A stretch of DNA of 34,319 nt from Duganella sp. SG902 (GTDB lineage: Bacteria > Pseudomonadota > Gammaproteobacteria > Burkholderiales > Burkholderiaceae_D): the NCBI RefSeq assembly GCF_013376005.1, contig NZ_JABMJK010000027.1:1-34319 (forward strand), written 5' to 3'. Within the stretch, counting starts at the first letter, position 1. Every line of letters begins with the position of its first letter. Under the pieces are notes generated by a model. It was not told the origin of the DNA, did not search any database, and worked only from the letters and a program-made list of their open reading frames with translations. Made by a program: the position numbers and the translations under genes. This document shows positions 21,104-28,566 of the stretch, piece after piece.

Positions 21104-21235
21104 CGTCGAAAAGACTGTACGGAGCCGGGAGTAGAGCGTAGAATTTTACGAAACGCAATAAATATTTACGTTTAAACACGAAAATTCACGAAACGTGATT
21201 AATTCTCACACATTGTAACGAAGATAGACTAGGAA
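21104..21235. promoter_or_regulatory. Immunity control region with ACGAAACG repeats
   Basis: This AT-rich gap separates the repressor from the rightward genes. ACGAAACG occurs at 21148-21155 and 21188-21195, the second inside the palindrome CACGAAACGTG (21187-21197). A related ACACGAAA (21176) and an inverted TTTACGTTT (21165-21173) lie between. These are candidate operators for the repressor and/or the RHH protein. Exact promoters were not resolved. Confidence 0.6.
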
Positions 21236-21412
21236 ATGAAGACTGAAAGCCGCAAAGATCCTCGCGTCCCTATCCCTCTCACCCAAGCCGAAGACGAACA
21301 GCTGGAGCAAATCCGCAAGGATGAAGCCCGCAGCCGCCAGTCCATGGCCGGGATTATCTACCGCCTGGGCTTGAAAGCCTATAAATCTCAACAGCCGCAG
21401 CAACAGAATTAA
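21236..21412 (+). CDS. Small ribbon-helix-helix protein, candidate Cro/Cox-like switch
   Basis: This 58-residue protein has the RHH order: strand RVPIPLT, helix AEDEQLEQIRKDEA, then helix RQSMAGIIYRLGLKAYK, and a Gln-rich tail. RHH proteins bind DNA as dimers through the strand. Divergent from the CI-type repressor, it occupies the Cro or Cox position of temperate phages. The site AGGAA lies directly against the ATG, which is unusual; initiation may be weak or leaderless. Confidence 0.7.
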   Translation: MKTESRKDPRVPIPLTQAEDEQLEQIRKDEARSRQSMAGIIYRLGLKAYKSQQPQQQN

Positions 21413-21464
21413 CAAATTGTAATAAAGGGGCCGGGGGGTCTTTTTATTATTCGACCAGTTAAAT

Positions 21465-21719
21465 ATGAGCCTGCGAATCACTATCCGTTGCCCTCATTGC
21501 GAAGCGCGCGCCGTCGCCCGCAGCAGCCAGAAAATGAGCGACACCATGCGCGAGATTACGTATGTATGCACCAACCCGCTGTGCGGGCATACCTACGTGG
21601 CCGGCCTGGAAGTCCTGCGCACGTTGTCGCCGTCTGCCATGCCACGACGCGGGATCAATATCCCCTTCTCCCCCCATGTCGCGCGCGAACTCCTCATGGA
21701 ACAGCTGCAGCTGATCTAA
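21465..21719 (+). CDS. ogr: Ogr/Delta-type late transcription activator
   Basis: This 84-residue zinc protein has Cys9-X2-Cys12-X22-Cys35-X4-Cys40, the exact Cys spacing of P2 Ogr. After it comes LSPSAMPRRGINIPF, close to the family. Ogr activates P2 late promoters at a dyad near -55, contacting the RNA polymerase alpha subunit. The 19-bp dyads at 5190, 11077 and 32042 are its likely targets. In P2 ogr follows gpD directly; here it stands in the control region about 4 kb away. Confidence 0.9.
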   Translation: MSLRITIRCPHCEARAVARSSQKMSDTMREITYVCTNPLCGHTYVAGLEVLRTLSPSAMPRRGINIPFSPHVARELLMEQLQLI

Positions 21720-21744
21720 ACCACGAATCAAGGAATAGAGCCCT

Positions 21745-22077
21745 ATGTCTATCAATACCCTCGCCTGCAGCGCCATGAGCTTCCTGCGGGACCACGAAGC
21801 GGAACACCTCAGCCCCGACCTGCCAAAGCTGGTCGACCGCTGTATCGCGCACCTGGTCGAATCCTGCGGCGTGTCGCACGCCAATGCCCACATGGCCACC
21901 ATGCAGGCCGTGGGCGAGCTGGACGCACGCCACAGCAAGGCCAGCATCGACTGCAGCAAGACCACCAGCTTTACCCTGTTCATCAAGGACGAACATGGCC
22001 GGCAGGTTGTCCTGACCGCTGCCGGCCTGATGCGCCTGATTCACGCGGGGCCGCCTTCGATGCTGGCCACAGCCTGA
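21745..22077 (+). CDS. Hypothetical early protein
   Basis: This 110-residue soluble protein follows ogr by 25 bp, with an AAGGAAT site. It has His- and Cys-containing helical sequence (LVDRCIAHLVESCGVSHANA) and a C-terminal strand-helix (FTLFIKDEHGRQVVLTAAGL). I recognise no family or motif. Placement between ogr and the primase suggests expression in the early lytic operon. Confidence 0.6.
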   Translation: MSINTLACSAMSFLRDHEAEHLSPDLPKLVDRCIAHLVESCGVSHANAHMATMQAVGELDARHSKASIDCSKTTSFTLFIKDEHGRQVVLTAAGLMRLIHAGPPSMLATA

Positions 22078-22102
22078 CCTAATCCCAAAGGAACACCCCT
22101 GA

Positions 22103-22132
22103 CTTGCTGCTGCGCCTGGCGCAGCGGTCAAG
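22103..22132 (+). other. Hairpin before the primase gene
   Basis: GCTGCGCC-T-GGCGCAGC (22109-22125) is a perfect 8-bp stem, flanked by CTTG/CAAG. The following CCCTTTTC is a weak T tract, so it may act as an attenuator ahead of the replication gene. Confidence 0.5.
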
Positions 22133-22180
22133 CCCTTTTCACGTTTACGAACTGGCAACGACCGGAAAAACCTTCACAAA

Positions 22181-24934
22181 ATGGCCTCGATTGACGAACT
22201 CAAACGCCTCATTGACCTGCGCGACCTGGCGGACCGCCTGGGCATGAAACAGGGCAAAGGTGGCGACGACGCCCTGTACCACTCACCACACCACCCGGAC
22301 AAAAACCCATCGTTGTCCATCTTCGTCAACCACCCCAAGCACGGCACCGGCTGGAAGGATTGGAGCGCGGACGAGGGTGGATCCTGCGTTGACCTGGTGA
22401 TGTACGTGAATGGCTGCACGCTGTCCGAGGCCATGCGCTGGTTGCACGAAACCTACGCCATTCCGTTCAGCACGCCCGACCGCAAGGACCAGCCGAAGGA
22501 GCCCAAGAGCCGCGCGGAATACATCGCGGACAAGGCCCTGGCCGAGAAAGAGAACTGCCGCGCCTACCTGAACGGCCGAGGCATCAGCAACGACGCCATC
22601 AACGCCGCCTTCCGCGCCAACACCCTGGGCTATAACGCTTACACCAGCCCATCCAAGGCGCCAGGCAGCGTGGGCCACGGCGGCCCTGGCGTGGCCTTCA
22701 TCGTCCACGCACCTGGTACGCGCCGCGTGGTGGCCGTGGACATGCGCTACTTCGATGCGGAGCTGAACGGCGGCGTCAAGACGCAATGCCAGGGCGAGAA
22801 GGACGGCTACGGCTGGACTTCGGATCCGCGCAAGCTGGAGCGCGCAGAAACGGTGTATATCGTTGAAAGCCCCATCAACGTGCTGTCCATCGACACTTGC
22901 AACAAGCCCCGCGCGGCCGCTTTCGCCATTCGCGGCATCGCCAACCTGGGCCTGATCGACTGGACCTTCCTGCGTGGTAAGCAGGTCATCATCTGCCTGG
23001 ACAATGACCAGCCCTTCCCCGAAGGCCACCACCGCGCCGGCCACCGCCCTGGCCCGGAAGCGATGTGGGATCTGTATGACGTTCTGACCGCGCTGAACAT
23101 CAGCGCGCTGCTGGTGGACCAGGCGGCGTGGGAGGACGACAAGGGCGAGCCGATCAACGATGTGAACGACTACCTGCAGGCCTATGATGCCCCCAAGCTG
23201 GCCAAGGCGCTGGACGAGTTGGAGCCATGGTTAATCCCTGGCCTGCCTGGCGATGCCGGCGTCCAGGGGAAAAAGCGTATGCACCTGCCGTCGCACGACT
23301 TCGCGCAGTACTGGCGCTACCGTGTTCGGCCGGACTTCACCTACTACATCAAGCGCAAGGAATCCGGCGATGATGACGATGCGCCGTTGCATGAAGACCT
23401 GTGTGGCTTCCGCGTGGCTTCGCTGTCCCGCGTGAAAGTGGCTAGCGCCACGTCGACCATGACCGGCGATGTGGATTCGTCGCCCACCGTGTTCTTCTCT
23501 GTCACCGTGCAAACGGCACACAATGGCGCCGAGCTGGTGCGCGATGTGATGACCGCCAAGCAGCTGAACAACCTGGCACAGTGGGGCCAGTTCGGCGCGA
23601 TCTATGAGCCTAAGCGCTTCTCTCGTATGCTGAACATCGTGGCGCGCACGGCGCACCTGGGCGCCCGCAACGCCGCCAACTTCGTGGGCCTGGCCTGGCT
23701 GGACGGCCGCCTGGCCGTCAACGAGGGACCGGACTGCTACTTCACGGCGCCGGAGCAGCAGTGCCCCTATTCCAACCTGACATTCCCGTCCGGCCCACAG
23801 CAGGACGCCGCCAAGGTGATCCGCGCCTACCAGGCCACGTTCCTGAACAACGCCGCTGCCCTGCCCCTGGTGTGGGGCCTGGGCGGGCACCTCAAGGCCA
23901 TCCTGGGCTTCTGGCCGCACCTGACCATCCAGGCCGACAAAGGCGCCGGCAAAACCACGCTGACCAAGGCCATGGAACGCACGCTGGCCATGACCATGTT
24001 TTCCGGCCAGTCCCTGGAAACGGACTACCGCCAGCTGACCACCCTGTCCCATACCAGTCACCCCGTGGGCTGGGAAGAATTGAGCGCCAGGCGCCAGGAC
24101 GTGATCGACAAGGCCGTGGGCTTGCTGCAGGAGGCCTACCAGTACACCGTGACCAAGCGCGGCGCCGCCATGACCCAATACATGCCGTCCGCCCCGGTCC
24201 TGCTGGCCGGCGAAGACGTGCCCGTGCGCAGCCTGCTGGGCAAGCTGGTGCGTACCGATCTGAACGGCCGCAAGGGCGTCAAGCTGCCGGCGGATCTGCC
24301 CCGCTTCCCGCTGCGCCAGTGGCTGCAGTTCCTGGCCGAGCTGAACAAGTCCGAGGTGCTAGCCAAGTACGACAAGATCCAGGCCTACGTCATGCGCCAC
24401 AGCCGTGGCGCCGAGGGCGACGACGGCGCCACCCGTATGGCCGGCAACTACGCCGCCATCCTGCTGGCCTGGAGCTACCTGACCGAGTTTGCCGGCATGG
24501 ACTGGCAAGAGGGGGATTTTGAGAAGAACGTGGTGGCGGAAATGAACCTGCATATTTCCGAGTCCACGCAAGACCGCTCGCCATGGGTCTGGATCATGGA
24601 AACGGTGCTGTCCGAAATGGACGCCGGCCGCTTCCATCACCCGAACCGTTTCGACAAGGTGGACGGCGAGGCCTGCCTGCTGATCCGTCCGGCCCACATC
24701 ATCGACCACCTGGCCACGTCCACCCATCTGCGCGAGAAGTGGAACGGCCTTCCGGTCAAGTCCGCCAACGTGTTCAAAAAGCAGCTGCGCCAGGCCGGCG
24801 TGATCCAGGGCGACACCGAGGCCGAGCGCACCATCGGCGGCAAGCGCGTGTCGCACCTGGTCCCGCTCAACCTGGCCGCGCTGGCCAAATTCGGCCTGGC
24901 CGTGGCGGTGCGCGACGATCCGACCAAGGACTAA
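22181..24934 (+). CDS. Primase-helicase replication protein
   Basis: This 917-residue protein combines priming and unwinding. Residues about 5-95 resemble a DnaG-type zinc-binding start (LADRLGMKQG, PSLSIF, GGSCVDLVMYVNG), but the metal-binding Cys/His set is largely gone (Cys69 remains). A Toprim-like region has Glu229 (VESPINVLS) and Asp274/Asp276 (CLDND). The ATPase has Walker A GAGKT (588-592) in LTIQADKGAGKTT and a WEEL segment that may be Walker B. It probably replaces P2 gpA, with replication started by the RepL-like protein. The start has only a distant GGAA. Confidence 0.8.
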   Translation: MASIDELKRLIDLRDLADRLGMKQGKGGDDALYHSPHHPDKNPSLSIFVNHPKHGTGWKDWSADEGGSCVDLVMYVNGCTLSEAMRWLHETYAIPFSTPDRKDQPKEPKSRAEYIADKALAEKENCRAYLNGRGISNDAINAAFRANTLGYNAYTSPSKAPGSVGHGGPGVAFIVHAPGTRRVVAVDMRYFDAELNGGVKTQCQGEKDGYGWTSDPRKLERAETVYIVESPINVLSIDTCNKPRAAAFAIRGIANLGLIDWTFLRGKQVIICLDNDQPFPEGHHRAGHRPGPEAMWDLYDVLTALNISALLVDQAAWEDDKGEPINDVNDYLQAYDAPKLAKALDELEPWLIPGLPGDAGVQGKKRMHLPSHDFAQYWRYRVRPDFTYYIKRKESGDDDDAPLHEDLCGFRVASLSRVKVASATSTMTGDVDSSPTVFFSVTVQTAHNGAELVRDVMTAKQLNNLAQWGQFGAIYEPKRFSRMLNIVARTAHLGARNAANFVGLAWLDGRLAVNEGPDCYFTAPEQQCPYSNLTFPSGPQQDAAKVIRAYQATFLNNAAALPLVWGLGGHLKAILGFWPHLTIQADKGAGKTTLTKAMERTLAMTMFSGQSLETDYRQLTTLSHTSHPVGWEELSARRQDVIDKAVGLLQEAYQYTVTKRGAAMTQYMPSAPVLLAGEDVPVRSLLGKLVRTDLNGRKGVKLPADLPRFPLRQWLQFLAELNKSEVLAKYDKIQAYVMRHSRGAEGDDGATRMAGNYAAILLAWSYLTEFAGMDWQEGDFEKNVVAEMNLHISESTQDRSPWVWIMETVLSEMDAGRFHHPNRFDKVDGEACLLIRPAHIIDHLATSTHLREKWNGLPVKSANVFKKQLRQAGVIQGDTEAERTIGGKRVSHLVPLNLAALAKFGLAVAVRDDPTKD

Positions 24935-24946
24935 GAGGGGAAAGAC

Positions 24947-25180
24947 ATGACAGGATCCTGCATAGGCTGCAAACACCTGACCGTAACGCCCAGGAAGACG
25001 CCAGGCGACAAGGAAATGGACGAGTTTTACCGCAGCATAGGCTATGGCCGCTGTCGCATCGACCGGGAAGCGGCGCGCTGGTTGCGTGCCGAAGCGCCGC
25101 GCGACTGCAGCAACCTGGTGGCCATCGACGCCGCACAGATCGAGGCGCGGCGGCGCCACCTGGTCAAACACCAGGCATAA
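24947..25180 (+). CDS. Small Cys-containing protein
   Basis: This 77-residue protein starts MTGSCIGCKHLTV after GAGGGGAAAG and has Cys5, Cys8, Cys36 and Cys53 (CIGC, GRCRID, RDCSNL), a likely single metal site. A charged helix ends it (DAAQIEARRRHLVKHQ). Similar CxxC proteins follow primase genes in some phages; function is unknown. A terminator follows at once. Confidence 0.6.
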   Translation: MTGSCIGCKHLTVTPRKTPGDKEMDEFYRSIGYGRCRIDREAARWLRAEAPRDCSNLVAIDAAQIEARRRHLVKHQA

Positions 25181-25214
25181 AAAAAGGCCACCGTCCTGGT
25201 GGCCTTTGTCTTTG
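25179..25214. terminator. Bidirectional terminator between replication and partition genes
   Basis: GGCCACC-GTCCT-GGTGGCC (25186-25204) is flanked by AAAAAAA on the left and TTTGTCTTT on the right, so it can stop transcripts from both sides: the primase operon and the par operon. Confidence 0.87.
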
Positions 25215-25224
25215 GGCGGGCGCC

Positions 25225-25548
25225 CTACTTCCGCTTCGCTTTTTCCTCATCAATCATTCTCCGCATGGCCATGCCCGTGGCGGCCGCACGGCTCAAACCC
25301 ATGTTGGCGGCCAGCTGGTCGAATTCTTCCAGGATGCCCGGGTCGAGCGTCATCGTGACCGGTTCCTTGCGCTTGCGCAGCGCGCGCGGCAGGGCTGGCG
25401 CCGACTCCGCGGCCGCTGCCGGCGCCGGCGCCGCCGCTACTGGTGCGGCCGGCTTCTCGTCCGGCGCGTTGCTGATGAAGGCGGCGGCCTGTTCCTCAGA
25501 CAGTGCTGGCCTGGTCGGCTTCGTGGGGATTCTGCGTTGCTGTGTCAT
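25225..25548 (-). CDS. Ribbon-helix-helix partition protein (ParB/ParG-type)
   Basis: This 107-residue protein starts at the ATG at 25548 behind AGGAA with 8-bp spacing. The N-terminus is disordered and Pro/Ala-rich (APVAAAPAPAAAAESAPA). The C-terminus is an RHH: PVTMTLDPGILEEFDQLAAN, then LSRAAATGMAMRRMIDEE. It should bind centromere repeats and stimulate ParA, as ParG does. It lies 73 bp downstream of parA with TTGATGTA repeats in between. Confidence 0.8.
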   Translation of the reverse strand: MTQQRRIPTKPTRPALSEEQAAAFISNAPDEKPAAPVAAAPAPAAAAESAPALPRALRKRKEPVTMTLDPGILEEFDQLAANMGLSRAAATGMAMRRMIDEEKAKRK

Positions 25549-25620
25549 TGATGTAATTCCTATGTTGGTTTGATGTATAAGGGGCATCATGTTGATGTAC
25601 ACATGATGCAAACCCGATGT
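25548..25620. repeat. TTGATGTA repeats between parA and the RHH gene
   Basis: TTGATGTA occurs at 25548, 25570 and 25592 (22-bp steps, two helical turns), with variants at about 25604 and 25615. The same motif recurs at 26280-26350 and 26790-26880. These are likely binding sites for the RHH protein. Confidence 0.75.
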
Positions 25621-25621
25621 A

Positions 25622-26278
25622 TCAGGACTGGCTGAATTCCAGAATGTACTGGACCAGCTTGGCCACCTCGTCGCGGGCCTTCTCGTCCACCGGCTTGTAC
25701 TCCTGGACGTTCAGGCCGGCCGCGCTGGCGCGGTCGATGGCCACCCGGTTCCCGACGCGCACCGGCGCCACCGGGAAGCCCAGGGCTTCAATGTCGGCAA
25801 TGGCCAGGGCATTGTCCGAATTCTTGCCATCGTCCGACTTGGCCATGTTCAGGAACGGGATGACCTTGATATCGCGCAGCTCCTGGGCTTCCTTGACCAG
25901 CTCGACCATGTTCTCGTAAGCCCACAAGTCATAAGCACGCGGGGCGAACGGCACCACCAGGACGTCCGTGACCGTCAAGGCCGCGCGCAGCGCGCCGGAA
26001 TCGCGCGCGCCTACGTCGATGATCGTGTGGTCGAACTGCGGCGACTGCAGGCGCACCTGGGCGCGCAAGCTGCCGCCGTCCGACAGTTCTGTGGCCGCGA
26101 TCCCTGGGAAACCGGCATTCAGGCGGTTTGTCAGCGACAGCAGGGCCGAGGTTTGTTTCTTGTCGCCATCGACCACCCAGGGGCGGAGGCCTTGAAGGGC
26201 AAAGCCGGTCGAAATCTGGACGGTGCTGGTGGACTTGCCCACGCCGCCTTTGGTATTTGCTACCGTAAAAATGGTCAT
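25622..26278 (-). CDS. parA: ParA partition ATPase
   Basis: This 218-residue small ParA (type Ib, no N-terminal HTH) has the deviant Walker A KGGVGKST (residues 10-17), a second ATPase segment HTIIDVGARDSGALRAAL, and VLVVPFAPRAYDLWAYENMV. It forms ATP-dependent structures over the nucleoid to segregate the plasmid with the RHH protein. Presence in a P2-like phage indicates that the prophage is extrachromosomal. The start has an AGGG site, and TGATGTA-type repeats lie upstream. Confidence 0.93.
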   Translation of the reverse strand: MTIFTVANTKGGVGKSTSTVQISTGFALQGLRPWVVDGDKKQTSALLSLTNRLNAGFPGIAATELSDGGSLRAQVRLQSPQFDHTIIDVGARDSGALRAALTVTDVLVVPFAPRAYDLWAYENMVELVKEAQELRDIKVIPFLNMAKSDDGKNSDNALAIADIEALGFPVAPVRVGNRVAIDRASAAGLNVQEYKPVDEKARDEVAKLVQYILEFSQS

Positions 26279-26361
26279 ATCATCCCTACCCTATGTTGAT
26301 ATCAAGTTGATTTTAACTATACGTCAAGGTTACATCAAGTCTGCATTGTGACTGCATTACA
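26279..26361. promoter_or_regulatory. par operon control region
   Basis: The sequence is AT-rich and contains the palindrome TTGATATCAA (26295-26304), AGTTGAT, TACATCAA (about 26331) and TACATCA (about 26359), i.e. copies of the TGATGTA element in both orientations. It is the likely parA promoter, autoregulated by the RHH protein. Confidence 0.6.
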
Positions 26362-26724
26362 TCATTCAAGGTGCGGATCCTTGCCGGCGGCGAACGCTTC
26401 CACGGTCTGCAGCACGGCCTGGTAGGAGTCCAACAGCTCATGCACGGCCTGGCGCACATGCACCACCTCGCCACGCTCACAGTCCTTGCTGTGCAGCTGG
26501 GCCGCAATGGCCTTGGCCTGTGCCCAGGAAAAGCTGCGGGCCAGGTGTGGTTTGCAAGGGCGCGGGTTGAACACATGCACGCCGTCTTCCGTCGCGTCAA
26601 AGGTCAGACAGACTTTCTTGAAGCGCACTACGTAGCCGCCGGCCAGCTCCATGCTGTCCAGGGCGGCCAGCGCCTTCTCGTACTCCACAATCGCGTCTTT
26701 GGTTTCTTGCAGCAGGTCTTTCAT
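26362..26724 (-). CDS. Hypothetical protein of the partition region
   Basis: This 120-residue soluble protein starts behind AGAGGAT. It is helical at both ends (ETKDAIVEYEKALAALDSME, then HVRQAVHELLDSYQAVLQTV), with a beta-rich middle (GGYVVRFKKVCLTFDATEDG). I recognise no family. It is transcribed toward parA and its own upstream region is packed with TGATGTA repeats, so it may belong to the partition system. Confidence 0.6.
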   Translation of the reverse strand: MKDLLQETKDAIVEYEKALAALDSMELAGGYVVRFKKVCLTFDATEDGVHVFNPRPCKPHLARSFSWAQAKAIAAQLHSKDCERGEVVHVRQAVHELLDSYQAVLQTVEAFAAGKDPHLE

Positions 26725-26788
26725 GGCGGATCCTCTCGTCTATGCCCACGCATGGGCAGGTTATGGGCTATGTATAAACTACATCGTC

Positions 26789-26880
26789 TATACATCATCT
26801 ATACATCAACTTGATGTGCAAGTTGCGGCAACAATACATCAACTTAATGTATATGGCAAGTTGATGTATGTTTGATGTAT
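26789..26880. repeat. TGATGTA/TACATCA cluster, candidate centromere (parS)
   Basis: TACATCA occurs at 26791, 26802 and 26835, and TTGATGT(A) at 26811, 26861 and 26872, with variants (TTAATGTA) between. Steps of 11 bp (26791-26802, 26861-26872) and 33 bp put copies on one face of the helix. ACATCAACTTGATGT (26803-26817) is a dyad. It is the densest of three such clusters. Confidence 0.72.
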
Positions 26881-26989
26881 AGATTTCGCAACGACGAGCT
26901 GGCCAGCTGCGGCGGCCGCGCCAGGCCTGGCCAGGGTGGACCAGGGGCCGCGCACCTGTTTTTTCTTTGTCGAGGTACACACAGCACAA

Positions 26990-27380
26990 AAAACCCGTGG
27001 ATTGAGGGGGCATTTACAGCTAAGTCTTTGATTTTGGAGCAACTACCATCCACGGCCACCCCTCGTTTTTCCACGAACTACCCCCGTTTTTCCACGGGTT
27101 TTGTTCCGGCTCCCACCGCCTGCCCCGCCCCCCTTCTTCTTCTTCTTTCTTTAAGTTATTGAAAAGAAAGAAGAAATAAGGCAAGGAAGAAAAGAAGCCC
27201 CACGCGCACCGATCCACGGGTTTCAGCCTGTTTTCCACGACTTTTCCCAACTGCCTAATTTTTCATCCACGGATTTTTCCCGTGGAAACACCCATTTCCG
27301 TGGATTCCACGGAATTGCAAATTGAACAGAATCAATGACTTAGGCGTGAATTCCAGGCAATCCACGGATCCACGGCGTTT
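26990..27380. repeat. Iteron-like cluster, candidate replication origin
   Basis: Twelve copies of TCCACG(G/A) or its complement occur at 26995, 27049, 27070, 27091, 27213, 27234, 27266, 27280, 27298, 27306, 27361 and 27369, several preceded by TTTT. A perfect 13-bp purine/pyrimidine inverted repeat (27140-27152 and 27163-27175) with an AT-rich loop lies in the middle. A 17-bp inverted repeat (CTAAGTC...TTGATT) at 27020-27036 and 27327-27343 (15 of 17 match) brackets much of the cluster. The layout fits a plasmid oriV. Confidence 0.65.
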
Positions 27381-28380
27381 TCTCCCTGTGCCGGCGTTTG
27401 GGACTCGATCCCTTCCAGGCCCTGCACCTGGTGCGTCAAAACCACCGCTGCGCGCATCAATCCGCATCAAAAGCCGGCAGGCCGGAACGGCAAGAAGCCT
27501 TACAGCTGGCGGGGTCCGGCCAAAATCGGCCGCTGCATCATTTCCGAGGGGTCGAAATAAGCCGGAGGCGCGGAGGGGCCTCCGAAATCCCGGCAAGGGG
27601 TATGCCCTGGGAAGCCACCAGCGGCCCTACAAGCGCTTCGGTGCTCGCGGGGCGTCTAAGGACGTGCGTGCAGCAGATCGGCGCTCCTGATGCGTCCTAC
27701 CGCGTCCCAGGGCTATCCACGCCCGCCGATGTTGCGAGTAATGACCACGATCTTTCCTGGCATAGATCGGCGCCAACGTTCAGCCCTACCGCGCGCCCGC
27801 CGGCGCTTGGTTCCGGTCGCAATCGCGCTGCGCGCGACGCTGACGCGCCCCTCCGGGGTTTCGCCGGCTGCGTTAGAGAGGTTTTCCCATGAATGGGAAA
27901 CCAGGCCCGCGCGCTGGCCAGCGGCCGCAATGAGGCCGTTACCTGGCAGACGGGGTTGATCTTGGTGTGTGGTGAGGTGACGAGCTGGGCGCCGCGTCCC
28001 GAGAGGGCGCGGGGTTTCGGCCAGCGTGAACGGGGCGCAGGTGCCCGTAGCCCTCGCCGGGGTTTGGCGAGGGTGAGCCGGTAGGAGCCGGGCCGGTAGG
28101 CCTTGGCCGCTTGCGGCCAACTCCGTATCCCGGCGAAGGTCTGCGCAGCCGTCCCGTGGCGGTTGATCTGAGCATGTTGAGGCTACAAGGCCGGCTTGCC
28201 GGCCGTACCTTGTGCGCCGCGAAGCGGGGCAGTCTCATTTTCTAAGTCCCTGGACGCGTCGGCGCGGCCTATCCAGGCGCTACGCGCGAGGGAACCCCAA
28301 AACCTACGCATGGGGGAAGCCTTCCCCCTAGCCCCCTGGCGTTAGAGAAAGAGAAGGAATCGTCGTATAACCCGCATGGA
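27381..28380. other. One-kilobase gene-free, hairpin-rich region
   Basis: No ORF here has a ribosome site plus protein-like composition on either strand. Hairpins are dense: GGAGGC/GCCTCC (about 27564-27582), GGTTTTCCCAT/ATGGGAAACC (27883-27905), CCCTCGCC/GGCGAGGG (28051-28073), TTGGCCGC/GCGGCCAA (28103-28120), GGCCGGC/GCCGGCC (28189-28204), GGGGGAAG/CTTCCCCC (28312-28328). It may hold structured RNA, origin elements or the packaging site. In P2 the cos site lies next to gpQ; here only 16 bp separate the initiator gene from gpQ, so cos must be elsewhere. Confidence 0.6.
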
Positions 28381-28390
28381 TGCTAGAAGT

Positions 28391-28534
28391 GACCGTAAAT
28401 TTCTTGACGTTGACCGTAAATTTTTTGCATGAATCGGAAAGAATAGTGGCTTATTATTTCGGTTGATGCGTAGAAGGTTTACCGCCTGACCGAAGAAATA
28501 AGGCCTTAACTTTTCGCTTTATGCGTGGTACGAT
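28391..28534 (+). promoter_or_regulatory. Promoter and operators of the RepL-like gene
   Basis: GACCGTAAATTT is repeated at 28391 and 28412 (21-bp step). An imperfect inverted repeat CTTATT(AT)TTCGGT / ACCGAA(GA)AATAAG lies at 28450-28463 and 28489-28502 (12 of 14 match). Next comes a promoter: TTAACT (28506-28511), 17-bp spacer, TACGAT (28529-28534). This suggests initiator expression controlled by binding directly upstream. Confidence 0.72.
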
Positions 28535-28566
28535 CCGCCCATCAACGAAAGAATAAGGAGTAAAAG

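Noticed and set aside
26990..27380. CRISPR array from repeated TCCACGG
   Set aside because: The motif is only 7 bp, in both orientations, with irregular spacing. There are no uniform spacers and no cas genes.
27398..27892. ORFs in the gene-free region (also 27322-27690, 27713-28120 minus, 27893-28084)
   Set aside because: They are Arg/Pro/Ala-rich, lack ribosome sites, overlap hairpins and show no family-like pattern.
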